Part shown: positions 9,065 to 16,879 of the stretch, in pieces | Position numbering within the stretch: the stretch's first letter is position 1 | How the letters are laid out: each line of letters opens with the position of its first letter | The notes under the pieces: generated by a model | Databases searched by the model: none | What the model was told of the DNA's origin: nothing | What the model saw: only the letters and a program-made list of their open reading frames with translations | Program-made: the position numbers and the translations under genes | Assembly (NCBI GenBank): GCA_964608095.1 | Contig: CAZSMK010000003.1 | Coordinates: 32,317 to 96,316 of the forward strand | DNA from: CAZSMK01 sp964608095 | GTDB taxonomy: Bacteria > Sumerlaeota > Sumerlaeia > MWCT01 > JAGHBZ01 | DNA: 64,000 nucleotides | Direction: 5' to 3'

Positions 9065-10519
9065 TTATTTATCCGATTGCTCGATGTTGTTTTTGGCCTC
9101 GTTGGGTAGGGAATGAATTATTATTTTTATCTGGGTCAAGCGGCGTTTAGTCTTCTGTACTACAATGAATTCGACACCATTCACCGTGAGCGCTTCATCT
9201 TTTTCAGGGATTCTTTCGAGGGTATTAATGACAAAGCCTGCGATTGTCTGGGCAATCTTTTCAGAAAGGTTAAGCCCCAGTTCCTCGTTTATTCGCCATA
9301 CTTCAGTACTTCCGGAGACCAGGTATTCATTCTCCGCGGTCTTTTGTATAAATGTGAGCCTTCGTGCCGAAGTCTCTTCGAGTTCTGAGACGATCTCCTC
9401 GAGCACGTCCTGAAGTGTCACCACCCCGGCAATGCCTCCATATTCATCCACTACTATGGAGAGATGGGAATGATGTTGCTGAAAATCACGTAACAAAGCT
9501 ATGAGTGGTTGTGTCGGTGGTGCGATAACGGGTTCCCGTAACAGTTCTTCAAGAGGCTTGTCAGGGTTGAGAAAAAGATCCTTGGCGTGAAGGACACCCA
9601 CTACATTATCTATTTGATTCTTATAGATAATCACGCGGTTGTGGTTTCCCTCCTTGAGTGCAGCAAGCAGTTTTGTACGGTCAAGGTCGATCGGGTATGC
9701 TTCAATTTCCATACGAGGCGTCATCACCTCTTCGACGATGGTATCACCCAGCTCCAGCACGCCTTCTATCATTTCTTGTTCATCTTCGGGAAGGATGTTG
9801 GTGACCTCGCTGGTAGCAAGCAGAATTTTTATTTCTTCCTCGCTCAAGGTCGCGGTCTGCAGTGCCGGTTCCACGTGTAAGATTTTTAACACCGAGTCGG
9901 TGAAAATATGTATGAGCTCGCGAAAGGGCACGATGAGATAGTGCCAGAAGAGGAGAGGGAATCCGACAAGGAGTGCGAAAGACTCGGCATGGCTTATTCC
10001 TATTGTTTTCGGTGTAATTTCTCCGACAATGAGAATGACAATGGCGACCGCAACAGCACCAATGATAAAGGATAGAACGGGTGAATGCTGAATATACCGT
10101 TCAGCAAGGATGCCGGCACATAGAGCCGCCGCTATATTGACAATCGTGTTGCCGAGCAAAATGGTGGTAAGAGTTTCATTAGGAGATTGAAGCATTTTCA
10201 AAACAGGTCGAGATAGATGCGGGTGGCGTTGCGAGAGAGTGTTTAACCGCATCTTATCCAGCGAAAACAACGCGGTCTCTGAACCCGAGAAGAGAGCTGA
10301 GAGTAGCAGGAAGAAGAGAAGAAGAATGAAAAGAGGAAGAAGGGAATAAGAAGAGGGTGATGAGGAAGCAGCAGCAACCATCGCCCGGACACAATCGACC
10401 GAGTCAAGGCTCGAAAACACCTCTATGTTATCTATAAATGACGTCGAGTCCAACGTTATAGCCTTCACACCGATACAATGTATTACACCCATTATAACGA
10501 TCAATTGAGCCTCTGGCAA
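9065..10519 (-). CDS. CorC/HlyC-family CBS-domain membrane protein (start uncertain)
   Basis: This second member of the tandem pair has the same order: a DUF21 membrane domain, two CBS domains (with SIVVDEYGGIAGVVTLQDVLEEIV) and a C-terminal CorC_HlyC domain. The longest frame, 484 residues, opens with TTG at 10519 and has no good ribosome site. The first roughly 46 residues do not look like the family. An internal ATG at 10381 (MVAAASSSPSSYSLLPLF) directly precedes the first membrane segment and is a reasonable alternative start, also without a strong ribosome site. It is divergent from the NfeD gene, sharing the 95-base region 10520-10614. Confidence 0.88.
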   Translation of the reverse strand: MPEAQLIVIMGVIHCIGVKAITLDSTSFIDNIEVFSSLDSVDCVRAMVAAASSSPSSYSLLPLFILLLFFLLLSALFSGSETALFSLDKMRLNTLSQRHPHLSRPVLKMLQSPNETLTTILLGNTIVNIAAALCAGILAERYIQHSPVLSFIIGAVAVAIVILIVGEITPKTIGISHAESFALLVGFPLLFWHYLIVPFRELIHIFTDSVLKILHVEPALQTATLSEEEIKILLATSEVTNILPEDEQEMIEGVLELGDTIVEEVMTPRMEIEAYPIDLDRTKLLAALKEGNHNRVIIYKNQIDNVVGVLHAKDLFLNPDKPLEELLREPVIAPPTQPLIALLRDFQQHHSHLSIVVDEYGGIAGVVTLQDVLEEIVSELEETSARRLTFIQKTAENEYLVSGSTEVWRINEELGLNLSEKIAQTIAGFVINTLERIPEKDEALTVNGVEFIVVQKTKRRLTQIKIIIHSLPNEAKNNIEQSDK

Positions 10520-10540
10520 CTTATTTATTGTAAATTATCC

Positions 10541-10569
10541 TTGATTACTAAACTTATATTGTATTAAAT
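10541..10569 (+). promoter_or_regulatory. Possible sigma-70 promoter for the NfeD-SPFH operon
   Basis: TTGATT at 10541 and TTAAAT at 10564 are separated by 17 bases, about 45 bases upstream of the NfeD ATG. Each hexamer matches four of six consensus bases, so this is only a candidate. Confidence 0.35.
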
Positions 10570-10614
10570 CTTATCCACATTCGTAAACTAAAAGAAGAGA
10601 GAAAGGGAATAACA

Positions 10615-11046
10615 ATGCAAGCCTGGCTTATATGGATAATATTCGCTGCGATCCTTCTGGTTGCCGAGATTTTCACGGCGGGTTTTTTTCTCATGTGGTT
10701 TTCGGTCGCCGCCGGGGTTGCCGGTTTACTTGCACTGGCAGGCTTAGGTCTCGCCGTTCAATGGGCGGCATTTGTCGTCTTGTCCGTAGTGCTTGTCATT
10801 GCCTCCCGTCCACTCGCGGATAAAATGGCGGGGAAACAACCCCCGGGTGTCGGCGCTGACCGGTATATAGATTGTGCCGGCATCGTCATCGAGCAAATCG
10901 ACCCGGAGAAAGGAACGGGACTTGTTCGAGTAAAGGGAGATGAATGGCGTGCAGAAAGCTCCGATGGCACTACGCTTCCGGAGGGGACAAAAATTCAAGT
11001 CATTGCAGTCGACGGAACGCGATTGGTTGTACGTAGAAAAATATAA
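10615..11046 (+). CDS. NfeD-family membrane protein
   Basis: A 143-residue protein with hydrophobic helices over about residues 1-70 (start MQAWLIWIIFAAILLVAEIF) and a C-terminal small beta-barrel (OB-like) domain, ending GTKIQVIAVDGTRLVVRRKI. This is the short NfeD form that partners SPFH/stomatin proteins. It has an AAAGGGA ribosome site and is followed 49 bases later by an SPFH gene, the classic pairing. The role is inferred as membrane microdomain organisation or quality control. Confidence 0.88.
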   Translation: MQAWLIWIIFAAILLVAEIFTAGFFLMWFSVAAGVAGLLALAGLGLAVQWAAFVVLSVVLVIASRPLADKMAGKQPPGVGADRYIDCAGIVIEQIDPEKGTGLVRVKGDEWRAESSDGTTLPEGTKIQVIAVDGTRLVVRRKI

Positions 11047-11095
11047 TAGTATATGTACGTGAAAAAAATCTTTGCACATACAGAGGAGGAATCTC

Positions 11096-12034
11096 ATGGA
11101 TTCAGCAATAGTGGTCTTTTTTGTCATTGCAGGTATTGCAATCTTTATTATTGCCTCGCAAGCGTTAAAGATCGTTCGTCCGTGGGAACGAGGCTTGATC
11201 GAACGGCTGGGCAGGTATAAACGTACGGTCGACAGCGGACTTAAGGTGTTAGTGCCCTTTTTAGAGCACATTCTGCGAGTAGATATGCGCGAACAAGTCG
11301 TTGATGTTCCTCCCCAGGATGTCATAACCCAGGATAACGTAGTCGTCAAAGTCGATGCCGTGGTGTATTTCGAGGTCACGGACCCCGTAAAGGTCACCTA
11401 CAATGTTGCCAACTTTTATCTTGCCGCGATTAAACTCGCCCAGACCAACTTACGTAACCTCGTCGGTGATATGGAGCTCGATAAGTCGCTCACCTCGCGT
11501 GAAGTGATCAACACGAAGCTTCGGCAGATTCTGGACGATGCGACAGACCGGTGGGGAGTTAAAGTAACGCGTGTCGAGCTGCAGCGAATCGAACCCCCAG
11601 CAGATGTGACGCAGGCAATGCATCGCCAGATGAAGGCGGAGCGAGATCGGCGTGCCGCCATCCTGGAAGCGGAAGGGCTCAAACAAGCCGCCATCCTCAA
11701 AGCCGAAGGACAGAGGCAAGCGTACATTCTCGAGGCGGAAGGCAAAGCCGAAGCGGTCAAGAAAGTAGCTGACGCGGAAAAATACAAGCGCATCACCGTA
11801 GCGTTGGGTGAAGCTGACGCGGTAAAGACGGTGTATAACGCCATTCACGAAGGTGCTCCCACCAATGATCTTATTGCGATCAAATATCTTGAGGCATTGC
11901 AATCCATCGCCAATGGTAAAGCGACCAAGATCTTTCTTCCTCTCGAAGCATCGGGCGTAATGGGGAGCATCGCAGGCGTAGCGGAGCTGTTCAAAGAACA
12001 AAAGAGAGGGCGGGAAAGCAGCGAAGAAAAGTAG
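11096..12034 (+). CDS. SPFH/Band 7 (stomatin/QmcA-like) protein
   Basis: 312 residues with one N-terminal transmembrane helix (MDSAIVVFFVIAGIAIFIIA), a Band 7 domain (RPWERGLIERLGRYKRTVDSG onward) and a long Ala/Glu-rich coiled coil (about 170-240, including repeats of AAILKAEGQRQA type). I place the start at the ATG at 11096 because AGAGGAGG lies just upstream; a longer frame from a TTG at 11072 lacks support. It is paired with the NfeD gene upstream. Such proteins oligomerise in the inner membrane and often regulate proteases. Confidence 0.92.
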   Translation: MDSAIVVFFVIAGIAIFIIASQALKIVRPWERGLIERLGRYKRTVDSGLKVLVPFLEHILRVDMREQVVDVPPQDVITQDNVVVKVDAVVYFEVTDPVKVTYNVANFYLAAIKLAQTNLRNLVGDMELDKSLTSREVINTKLRQILDDATDRWGVKVTRVELQRIEPPADVTQAMHRQMKAERDRRAAILEAEGLKQAAILKAEGQRQAYILEAEGKAEAVKKVADAEKYKRITVALGEADAVKTVYNAIHEGAPTNDLIAIKYLEALQSIANGKATKIFLPLEASGVMGSIAGVAELFKEQKRGRESSEEK

Positions 12035-12106
12035 GGTCTAAGATCAGGGATACCACCACGCACTTTGGGATATTCATGACGTTACTTTGCCACCGGATGA
12101 AGATTT

Positions 12107-12778
12107 ATGACAAAACCTAAACGCGGGACTTTCTCACTAACGCGGGCAATGACCTACCTGAGGAAGAAAGCGCAAGAATGGCGCCTGCCAACGGTTACCG
12201 AGCATGCGCGGTTTCAAAGAGACCCATTCCGTGTGTTGATATCCACTATACTCAGTTCGCGCACAAAAGACGAGGTGACAAGGGCTGCGACGCGGCGGCT
12301 TTTTGCACGGGCTGCTACACCCGATGATATGCTCTCCATTCCGGAAAAAGAGATCGCCCGCTTGATTTTTCCCGTAGGATTTTATAATACCAAGGCGCGC
12401 ATGATTCGGAACACCTGTGCAGCCCTGGTCGCTCATCATGAGGGGAAAGTGCCGGAGGAAATGAACCAACTTCTTGAACTTCCCGGTGTGGGCAGAAAAA
12501 CCGCAAACCTGGTGATTACGCTCGGTTTTCGTAAAGCCGGTATTTGCGTCGATACCCACGTCCACCGGATAAGCAATCGTTGGGGAATAGTCCGGACAAA
12601 GACTCCTCAAAAGACCGAAGAGGCGTTGCGACGAGTCCTCCCACGACGCTACTGGCTCGAATTTAATTCGCTCCTTGTTGCATTCGGTCAAAATATTTGT
12701 ACACCCCTTTCGCCACGCTGTTCGGAATGCGGGCTAACGAGTTTTTGCCCGAAAATCGGGGTGAACACGCATCGCTAA
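12107..12778 (+). CDS. nth: Endonuclease III (DNA glycosylase/AP lyase)
   Basis: A base-excision repair enzyme removing oxidised pyrimidines. The 223-residue protein has the helix-hairpin-helix LPGVGRKTANLV with catalytic K131, the catalytic D149 in CVDTHVHRISNRWG, and a [4Fe-4S] ligand set C198, C205, C208 and C214 (C-x6-C-x2-C-x5-C). All key residues are present. It stands 72 bases after the SPFH gene and may be transcribed with it. Confidence 0.96.
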   Translation: MTKPKRGTFSLTRAMTYLRKKAQEWRLPTVTEHARFQRDPFRVLISTILSSRTKDEVTRAATRRLFARAATPDDMLSIPEKEIARLIFPVGFYNTKARMIRNTCAALVAHHEGKVPEEMNQLLELPGVGRKTANLVITLGFRKAGICVDTHVHRISNRWGIVRTKTPQKTEEALRRVLPRRYWLEFNSLLVAFGQNICTPLSPRCSECGLTSFCPKIGVNTHR

Positions 12779-12935
12779 AGCGTCCTTTTTATCCAGATAG
12801 TTGTTGCTGCTCCTCCGTGTGTCGTTTGGCGTAATGTATGGTTCGGAGAAAAATAACGCACAACAATAAAGAACTCCCTTGATTTTTAACCTGAAGTGCA
12901 AAATACTTTTCAGATTTCCTTAAGGATAAAAATGT

Positions 12936-13658
12936 ATGCGCCCCTTTATAGGATTAACGTCTGATTGGCGGGAACCGCCGTTGTATGCCCCCGCTGCAAA
13001 TGTCTGTGTAAATTTTCTGGACGGGATTATCCGGGCAGGGGGATTTCCTGTTCTTCTCTCTCCCGTGATGAAAGATGATTTCATCGACGAGGCACTGCAT
13101 GCTTTGAGTGGTGTTATCGTTGTGGGAGGTCCTGACCTCCATCCGGAAATATTGAACGAAAACGCGCATCCTATGTCGCAACCCATGAACACGATTCGGC
13201 AAGAGTTTGAACTTCCTCTTGTGAGGAAAGCAGTTGCAATGAACAAAGCGGTTCTTGGGGTATGTCTCGGGATACAGGTAATAAATATTGCCCTCGGGGG
13301 TAAGATACACCAGGATGTACCGGACGGTTTCAAGGATTCAGAAACCCGACATCGAAAAAAGACAGGATGTTCGTTTACCGAACATTCGGTCACAATCGCT
13401 GCGGACTCACTCCTTCGCAGAATAATAGGAAAAGATGAGGTGATCGTCAACAGCAGTCACCATCAGGCGGTTTCGGTTCCGGCGCCGGGTTTGCGCTCCG
13501 TTGCATGGGCGCCGGATGGGGTCATTGAGGCGATCGAATCATCTGGCGACACCCACATTCTCGGTGTCCAATGGCATCCCGAATATCTCACCGACCGCGA
13601 GGAACACTTCAACCTCTTCCGCTGGGTGGTCGACCCATCCACATTTTATCTGCAATAA
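12936..13658 (+). CDS. C26-family gamma-glutamyl hydrolase (PuuD-like class I amidotransferase)
   Basis: 240 residues with the class I glutamine amidotransferase fold. The catalytic triad is visible as C110 (GVCLGIQVIN), H214 and E216 (VQWHPEY). SSHHQAV near 173-179 is typical of gamma-glutamyl-GABA hydrolases, which cleave gamma-glutamyl amides in polyamine breakdown. No other polyamine genes are nearby, so the substrate is unproven. AAGGA lies 9 bases before the ATG. An ATG four bases upstream is out of frame and runs into a stop. Confidence 0.9.
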   Translation: MRPFIGLTSDWREPPLYAPAANVCVNFLDGIIRAGGFPVLLSPVMKDDFIDEALHALSGVIVVGGPDLHPEILNENAHPMSQPMNTIRQEFELPLVRKAVAMNKAVLGVCLGIQVINIALGGKIHQDVPDGFKDSETRHRKKTGCSFTEHSVTIAADSLLRRIIGKDEVIVNSSHHQAVSVPAPGLRSVAWAPDGVIEAIESSGDTHILGVQWHPEYLTDREEHFNLFRWVVDPSTFYLQ

Positions 13659-13867
13659 TCTCCATTAAACTTCACTGCCGGCAAGTACCCTAACCCTCGT
13701 TTTATTTGACCATATCGTGAGTCATCTCAGAAAAACTACAAAGTGGAAATAGGTAATTAAAAAGTAGAATCAGGTGATTGTCTTTAGTTTTGGAATCATT
13801 TAATTTGAAAGTTAAGCCGTAAGTAAACGCGGAATAAGAAAACAATAAAAAAGGAGGAATCTTTAAG

Positions 13868-14434
13868 ATGTATCGAAAGAACATAGGAAAATACCTCTGT
13901 ATTCTTATTATCGTAATCAGCGGTATAACGACCATCATCGCCCAAAAAAGCGGTGATATGGCAAAGGCACATGTAGAACTAATCAATCCCGAAAACGAGA
14001 AAGTGGGGACGGTCGACTTGGTGGAGACTGAAAAAGGAGTCAAGGTAAAGCTTACCATAACAAATCTGGCACCGGGAGAGCATGCGCTACATATCCATGA
14101 ATATGGAAAATGCGAACCACCTGACTTTAAATCCGCCGGCGGTCATTTTAATCCTTATGGCACTGAGCATGGCTTTCTAAATCCCAAAGGACCGCATGCG
14201 GGCGATCTTCCGAATTTTACCGTTGAAGAGGACGGCACCGCAAAGTATTCCATTACAACCAAACGTGTCACGCTCGAAGACGGGAAAGAAAATTCTCTAT
14301 TTCGTGAAGGAGGGACCTCAATTGTAATCCATCAAAACCCGGACGATTATCTTACCGATCCGGCTGGTGGCGGAGGTGCAAGAATCGCATGTGGAATAAT
14401 AACAAAAGTAGAGAAGAAAAAGGAGATGGAATAA
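13868..14434 (+). CDS. sodC: Cu/Zn superoxide dismutase, exported
   Basis: A 188-residue exported enzyme that dismutates superoxide. It has an N-terminal signal sequence (hydrophobic about 8-24). Copper ligands H75, H77, H93 and H155, zinc ligands H93, H101, H110 and D113, the disulfide pair C82/C175 and the active-site R172 (GGARIACG) are all visible. AAAGGAGG precedes the ATG by 10 bases. It appears to be a single-gene transcript, ending at the hairpin terminator at 14508. The lysine-rich tail (VEKKKEME) is unremarkable. Confidence 0.95.
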   Translation: MYRKNIGKYLCILIIVISGITTIIAQKSGDMAKAHVELINPENEKVGTVDLVETEKGVKVKLTITNLAPGEHALHIHEYGKCEPPDFKSAGGHFNPYGTEHGFLNPKGPHAGDLPNFTVEEDGTAKYSITTKRVTLEDGKENSLFREGGTSIVIHQNPDDYLTDPAGGGGARIACGIITKVEKKKEME

Positions 14435-14507
14435 GTCTCGAAGATTCAAGAAGGCACTACGGAAAACTTTACAAAAATCTACATTACGGGTACTAACTGA
14501 CAGGCAA

Positions 14508-14557
14508 AAAGAGGTTCTCTGCATCTGGATGATCGGATGTGAGAGCCTCTTTTTTTT
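14508..14557 (+). terminator. Rho-independent terminator after sodC
   Basis: AAAGAGGTTCTC (14508-14519) pairs with GAGAGCCTCTTT (14541-14552) with one G-U pair. An inner CATC/GATG pairing extends the hairpin, and a T run follows to 14557. Confidence 0.85.
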
Positions 14558-14803
14558 AATAAAATAGAGCAAGGTGGAAAAAGGTCTATAAAAGGAAGAA
14601 ACGGCATATTGTTTCTTTTATGTCAGTTATTCAGAATAAGTGGAAATTCAATCGAGGAATGTATGTTCTTTATGGAAATTCTTTCATGGATATCGAATTA
14701 CACGTTCAAAGAACTTATTCACATTTGCATTTTTTTGATTATTTAGAAATAGAACATGGAGCAGGGATTAAATTTTGAAACGCTGATTAAAAGGAGGAGA
14801 ATC
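14558..14803. other. Intergenic region between sodC terminator and 14804 gene
   Basis: AT-rich DNA with no convincing gene. A 7-base inverted repeat AAGAAAC/GTTTCTT lies near 14597-14618. The promoter of the 14804 gene is presumably here, but I see no clear -35/-10 pair. A strong ribosome site, AAGGAGGAG, sits at 14791-14799. Confidence 0.5.
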
Positions 14804-15775
14804 ATGCCACAAGACACAAAATTAGTAGTAATAAAGACAGGTATCCTCTACGGGGCGGAGAAGTTCGGCAAATTAGATAGCGTCCTTCTACATTCACCTG
14901 AAAAATCCTTGAAGCTGGTCAATAGGAAAAATTACCATGATTGGAGGTTTAAAAAGGCGCCGGATTTGGATAAGCTCTTTGCGGAATTCGAAGAATATCG
15001 CGATCTGCTCGATTTCTACGATGTTCAGGTCTATGAACTATCGGATTATGTGAATGAGAACAGGCATCTCGTGGATATTTCTCCGAACCTGACCTACTTG
15101 CGCGACATATCTTATGTTACACGTAAAGGCGCGATAGTGTCTCAAATGGGGTGTCCGGCACGTAAACTCGAACAAAATATTATCAAGGAGAGTTTTGGAA
15201 ATCTCGGTATACCGATTCTGTATGAGTTTGACGGTTTAGATGACGCATTTGAAGGCTGCCTGTTCCTGAATAAGGACACTCTCCTCTTGTTAGAAAGCGA
15301 CCGTTCAAAAAGGTCTTCAATCAGCAGTTTCATTCGCAGGGCAGTTAAGGAATTTGATGAAGTGGTAGTGGCTTCTGTTCATGATAAAAAACGATTCTTG
15401 CATCCGGATACAGTTATCAACAGGGTGACTCCCCATCTTGTCCTTGCGTATTTACCGGCATTCGAGAAGACGTTTCTGTTTGGTCAAGGCTACGCTGAAG
15501 AGATTAATTTTGTTGAATATCTGAAGAGCAAGTATATCGATGTCATTTCGATCACGGAGGAAGAACAACAACTCAGGGGGTGCTCATTTGTACCGTACAT
15601 GAGTGGAATTCTTTTCTATTCCGAAGGAAGCCTGAGCGCGATAACCGAGAAGCAACTTGCCCGGCACGATGTGGAGCTTATCCCGCTCAAAACAGAAGAA
15701 CTGCGCGGCATCGGTGGAAGTCTGAGCGCCCACACCCTTGAACTTCATCGCGATTGTTCTTTTCATATCGGCTAA
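14804..15775 (+). CDS. Arginine deiminase/amidinotransferase-fold protein lacking the catalytic Cys
   Basis: 323 residues, started at the ATG at 14804 because AAGGAGGAG lies just upstream; an ATG at 14756 would add 16 poorly supported residues. The N-terminus (SVLLHSPEKSLKLV) resembles arginine deiminase. PNLTYLRDISYV holds the RD motif (R100-D101). DDAFEGCLFL resembles the IEGGD loop with E150. HPDTVINRV with H200 resembles the catalytic HLDTVF motif. The usual C-terminal GGPRCMSMPL is replaced by GGSLSAHTLEL (304-314) with Ser/Ala where Cys should be. The protein is therefore either non-hydrolytic or a repurposed binding member. A ferredoxin gene follows after 45 bases. Function unknown. 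Confidence 0.75.
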   Translation: MPQDTKLVVIKTGILYGAEKFGKLDSVLLHSPEKSLKLVNRKNYHDWRFKKAPDLDKLFAEFEEYRDLLDFYDVQVYELSDYVNENRHLVDISPNLTYLRDISYVTRKGAIVSQMGCPARKLEQNIIKESFGNLGIPILYEFDGLDDAFEGCLFLNKDTLLLLESDRSKRSSISSFIRRAVKEFDEVVVASVHDKKRFLHPDTVINRVTPHLVLAYLPAFEKTFLFGQGYAEEINFVEYLKSKYIDVISITEEEQQLRGCSFVPYMSGILFYSEGSLSAITEKQLARHDVELIPLKTEELRGIGGSLSAHTLELHRDCSFHIG

Positions 15776-15820
15776 ATGAAGAGCGAACGACTTTAAAAAA
15801 AATCGAGAAAGGAGCAAAAT

Positions 15821-16006
15821 ATGCGAGCAAAAGTAGATAGAGAGACTTGCATTGGCAGCGCTGAATGCACACAAACATGCCCTGAGGTTTTTGAGTTGAA
15901 GGAGGGCAAAGCGCACGTCCATGCCGATCCTGTTCCCGAAGGGGTAGAGGACAAATGCCGGGAAGCCGCAGAAAATTGCCCTGTTGGCGCCATTACACTT
16001 GAATAA
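15821..16006 (+). CDS. Small [4Fe-4S]/[3Fe-4S] ferredoxin
   Basis: A 61-residue single-cluster ferredoxin of the Thermotoga/Pyrococcus type. Cluster ligands would be C10, position 13, C16 and C53; position 13 is serine (CIGSAEC) where Cys or Asp is usual. C20 and C46 match the disulfide pair of the Pyrococcus protein. AAAGGAG lies upstream of the ATG. It is an electron carrier; its partner may be the preceding deiminase-fold protein or an oxidoreductase elsewhere. Confidence 0.93.
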   Translation: MRAKVDRETCIGSAECTQTCPEVFELKEGKAHVHADPVPEGVEDKCREAAENCPVGAITLE

Positions 16007-16191
16007 TTATTCCGAATTACCGGGCTTTGTAATACTTCCTTTACGCCAGGTATGCAACTTTCCTTCAAGCCAAAAGCCAAATTTAAGCATCACAAAATTT
16101 TGTTTACCGTAATGACGGCGGTTTGGTAGCACGATTCCGATGTGATTTGAAAAACCTCCCAAAGTCTTTCCCTGCATTTTATTCATAGTAG

Positions 16192-16220
16192 TTGACCTGC
16201 AGTTCTGTACACATTAAAAA
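16192..16220 (+). promoter_or_regulatory. Possible promoter for the 16256-18926 gene pair
   Basis: TTGACC at 16192 and TAAAAA at 16215 are spaced by 17 bases and end 36 bases before the next ATG. Five and four consensus matches make this a plausible but unproven promoter. The rest of 16007-16255 shows nothing else. Confidence 0.35.
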
Positions 16221-16255
16221 GACCTATTACGTACGAAACGAACAAAGATAACGTC

Positions 16256-16879
16256 ATGCGGAAAGTATCGCTCAAAATAATTATTGTTCTCATGTTCCTC
16301 ATAGTAGTAGGGGAGGGGCTTTATACCATTTTCAGGATTCAGAAAGCAGGATACGGGATAAGCCGTATGCTGATACACCGTGGAAACGAACGACCTCTGG
16401 GGGTGCTGCTTTTTTGCTATGAGGATGAGGAGTTCCAATCACTTAAAAAAATCATTTATCTCGAGCGCGGCTTTCCCCTCGATTTCAAAAAAATAAAAGT
16501 CCCGGGACCTGAAATCCCCGTGTGGAAATTTTCGTGCAGGATTATGGCTTTTTTGAACGTCGGCGAGGACACGGTTATCGATCAGATGGTCTTCCGCAGC
16601 AAAGACGGGTATACGGTGTTTCTTGATGGCAAAAACGTTGCGGACTTTCGTGACAACACATCCTGGGTGCCGAATATAATTCAGGATATTAATTTGAAAG
16701 AGGGGCTTCATTCTCTCGAGATACGATTATGGGTGAGGACGTTTGGGGGCTATATGGATGTTCAATGGCGAAAGAAAGATGATGCTATGCCGTATTCAAT
16801 TTCGCTTGACCGTCTTGTCCCCGGCATTCCTGTAAATTTCAGCCATGACCTTTCGAACCATGATAAAACGGAAAAGTAA
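16256..16879 (+). CDS. Membrane-anchored protein with a PA14-like domain
   Basis: 207 residues. A single N-terminal hydrophobic helix (about 6-26) is probably an uncleaved anchor with the rest outside the cytoplasm. The C-terminal half (DGYTVFLDGKNVADFRDNTSW, then LKEGLHSLEIRLWVRTFGGY) resembles the PA14 carbohydrate-binding beta-barrel; this is a pattern judgement, not a search. The start has only a weak ribosome site. It overlaps the following gene by 35 bases, so the two are coupled and probably act together. Confidence 0.65.
   Translation: MRKVSLKIIIVLMFLIVVGEGLYTIFRIQKAGYGISRMLIHRGNERPLGVLLFCYEDEEFQSLKKIIYLERGFPLDFKKIKVPGPEIPVWKFSCRIMAFLNVGEDTVIDQMVFRSKDGYTVFLDGKNVADFRDNTSWVPNIIQDINLKEGLHSLEIRLWVRTFGGYMDVQWRKKDDAMPYSISLDRLVPGIPVNFSHDLSNHDKTEK

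Noticed and set aside
10744..11397. Minus-strand open frame of 217 residues across NfeD and SPFH
   Set aside because: Low-complexity Thr/Ser sequence antisense to two well-supported genes.
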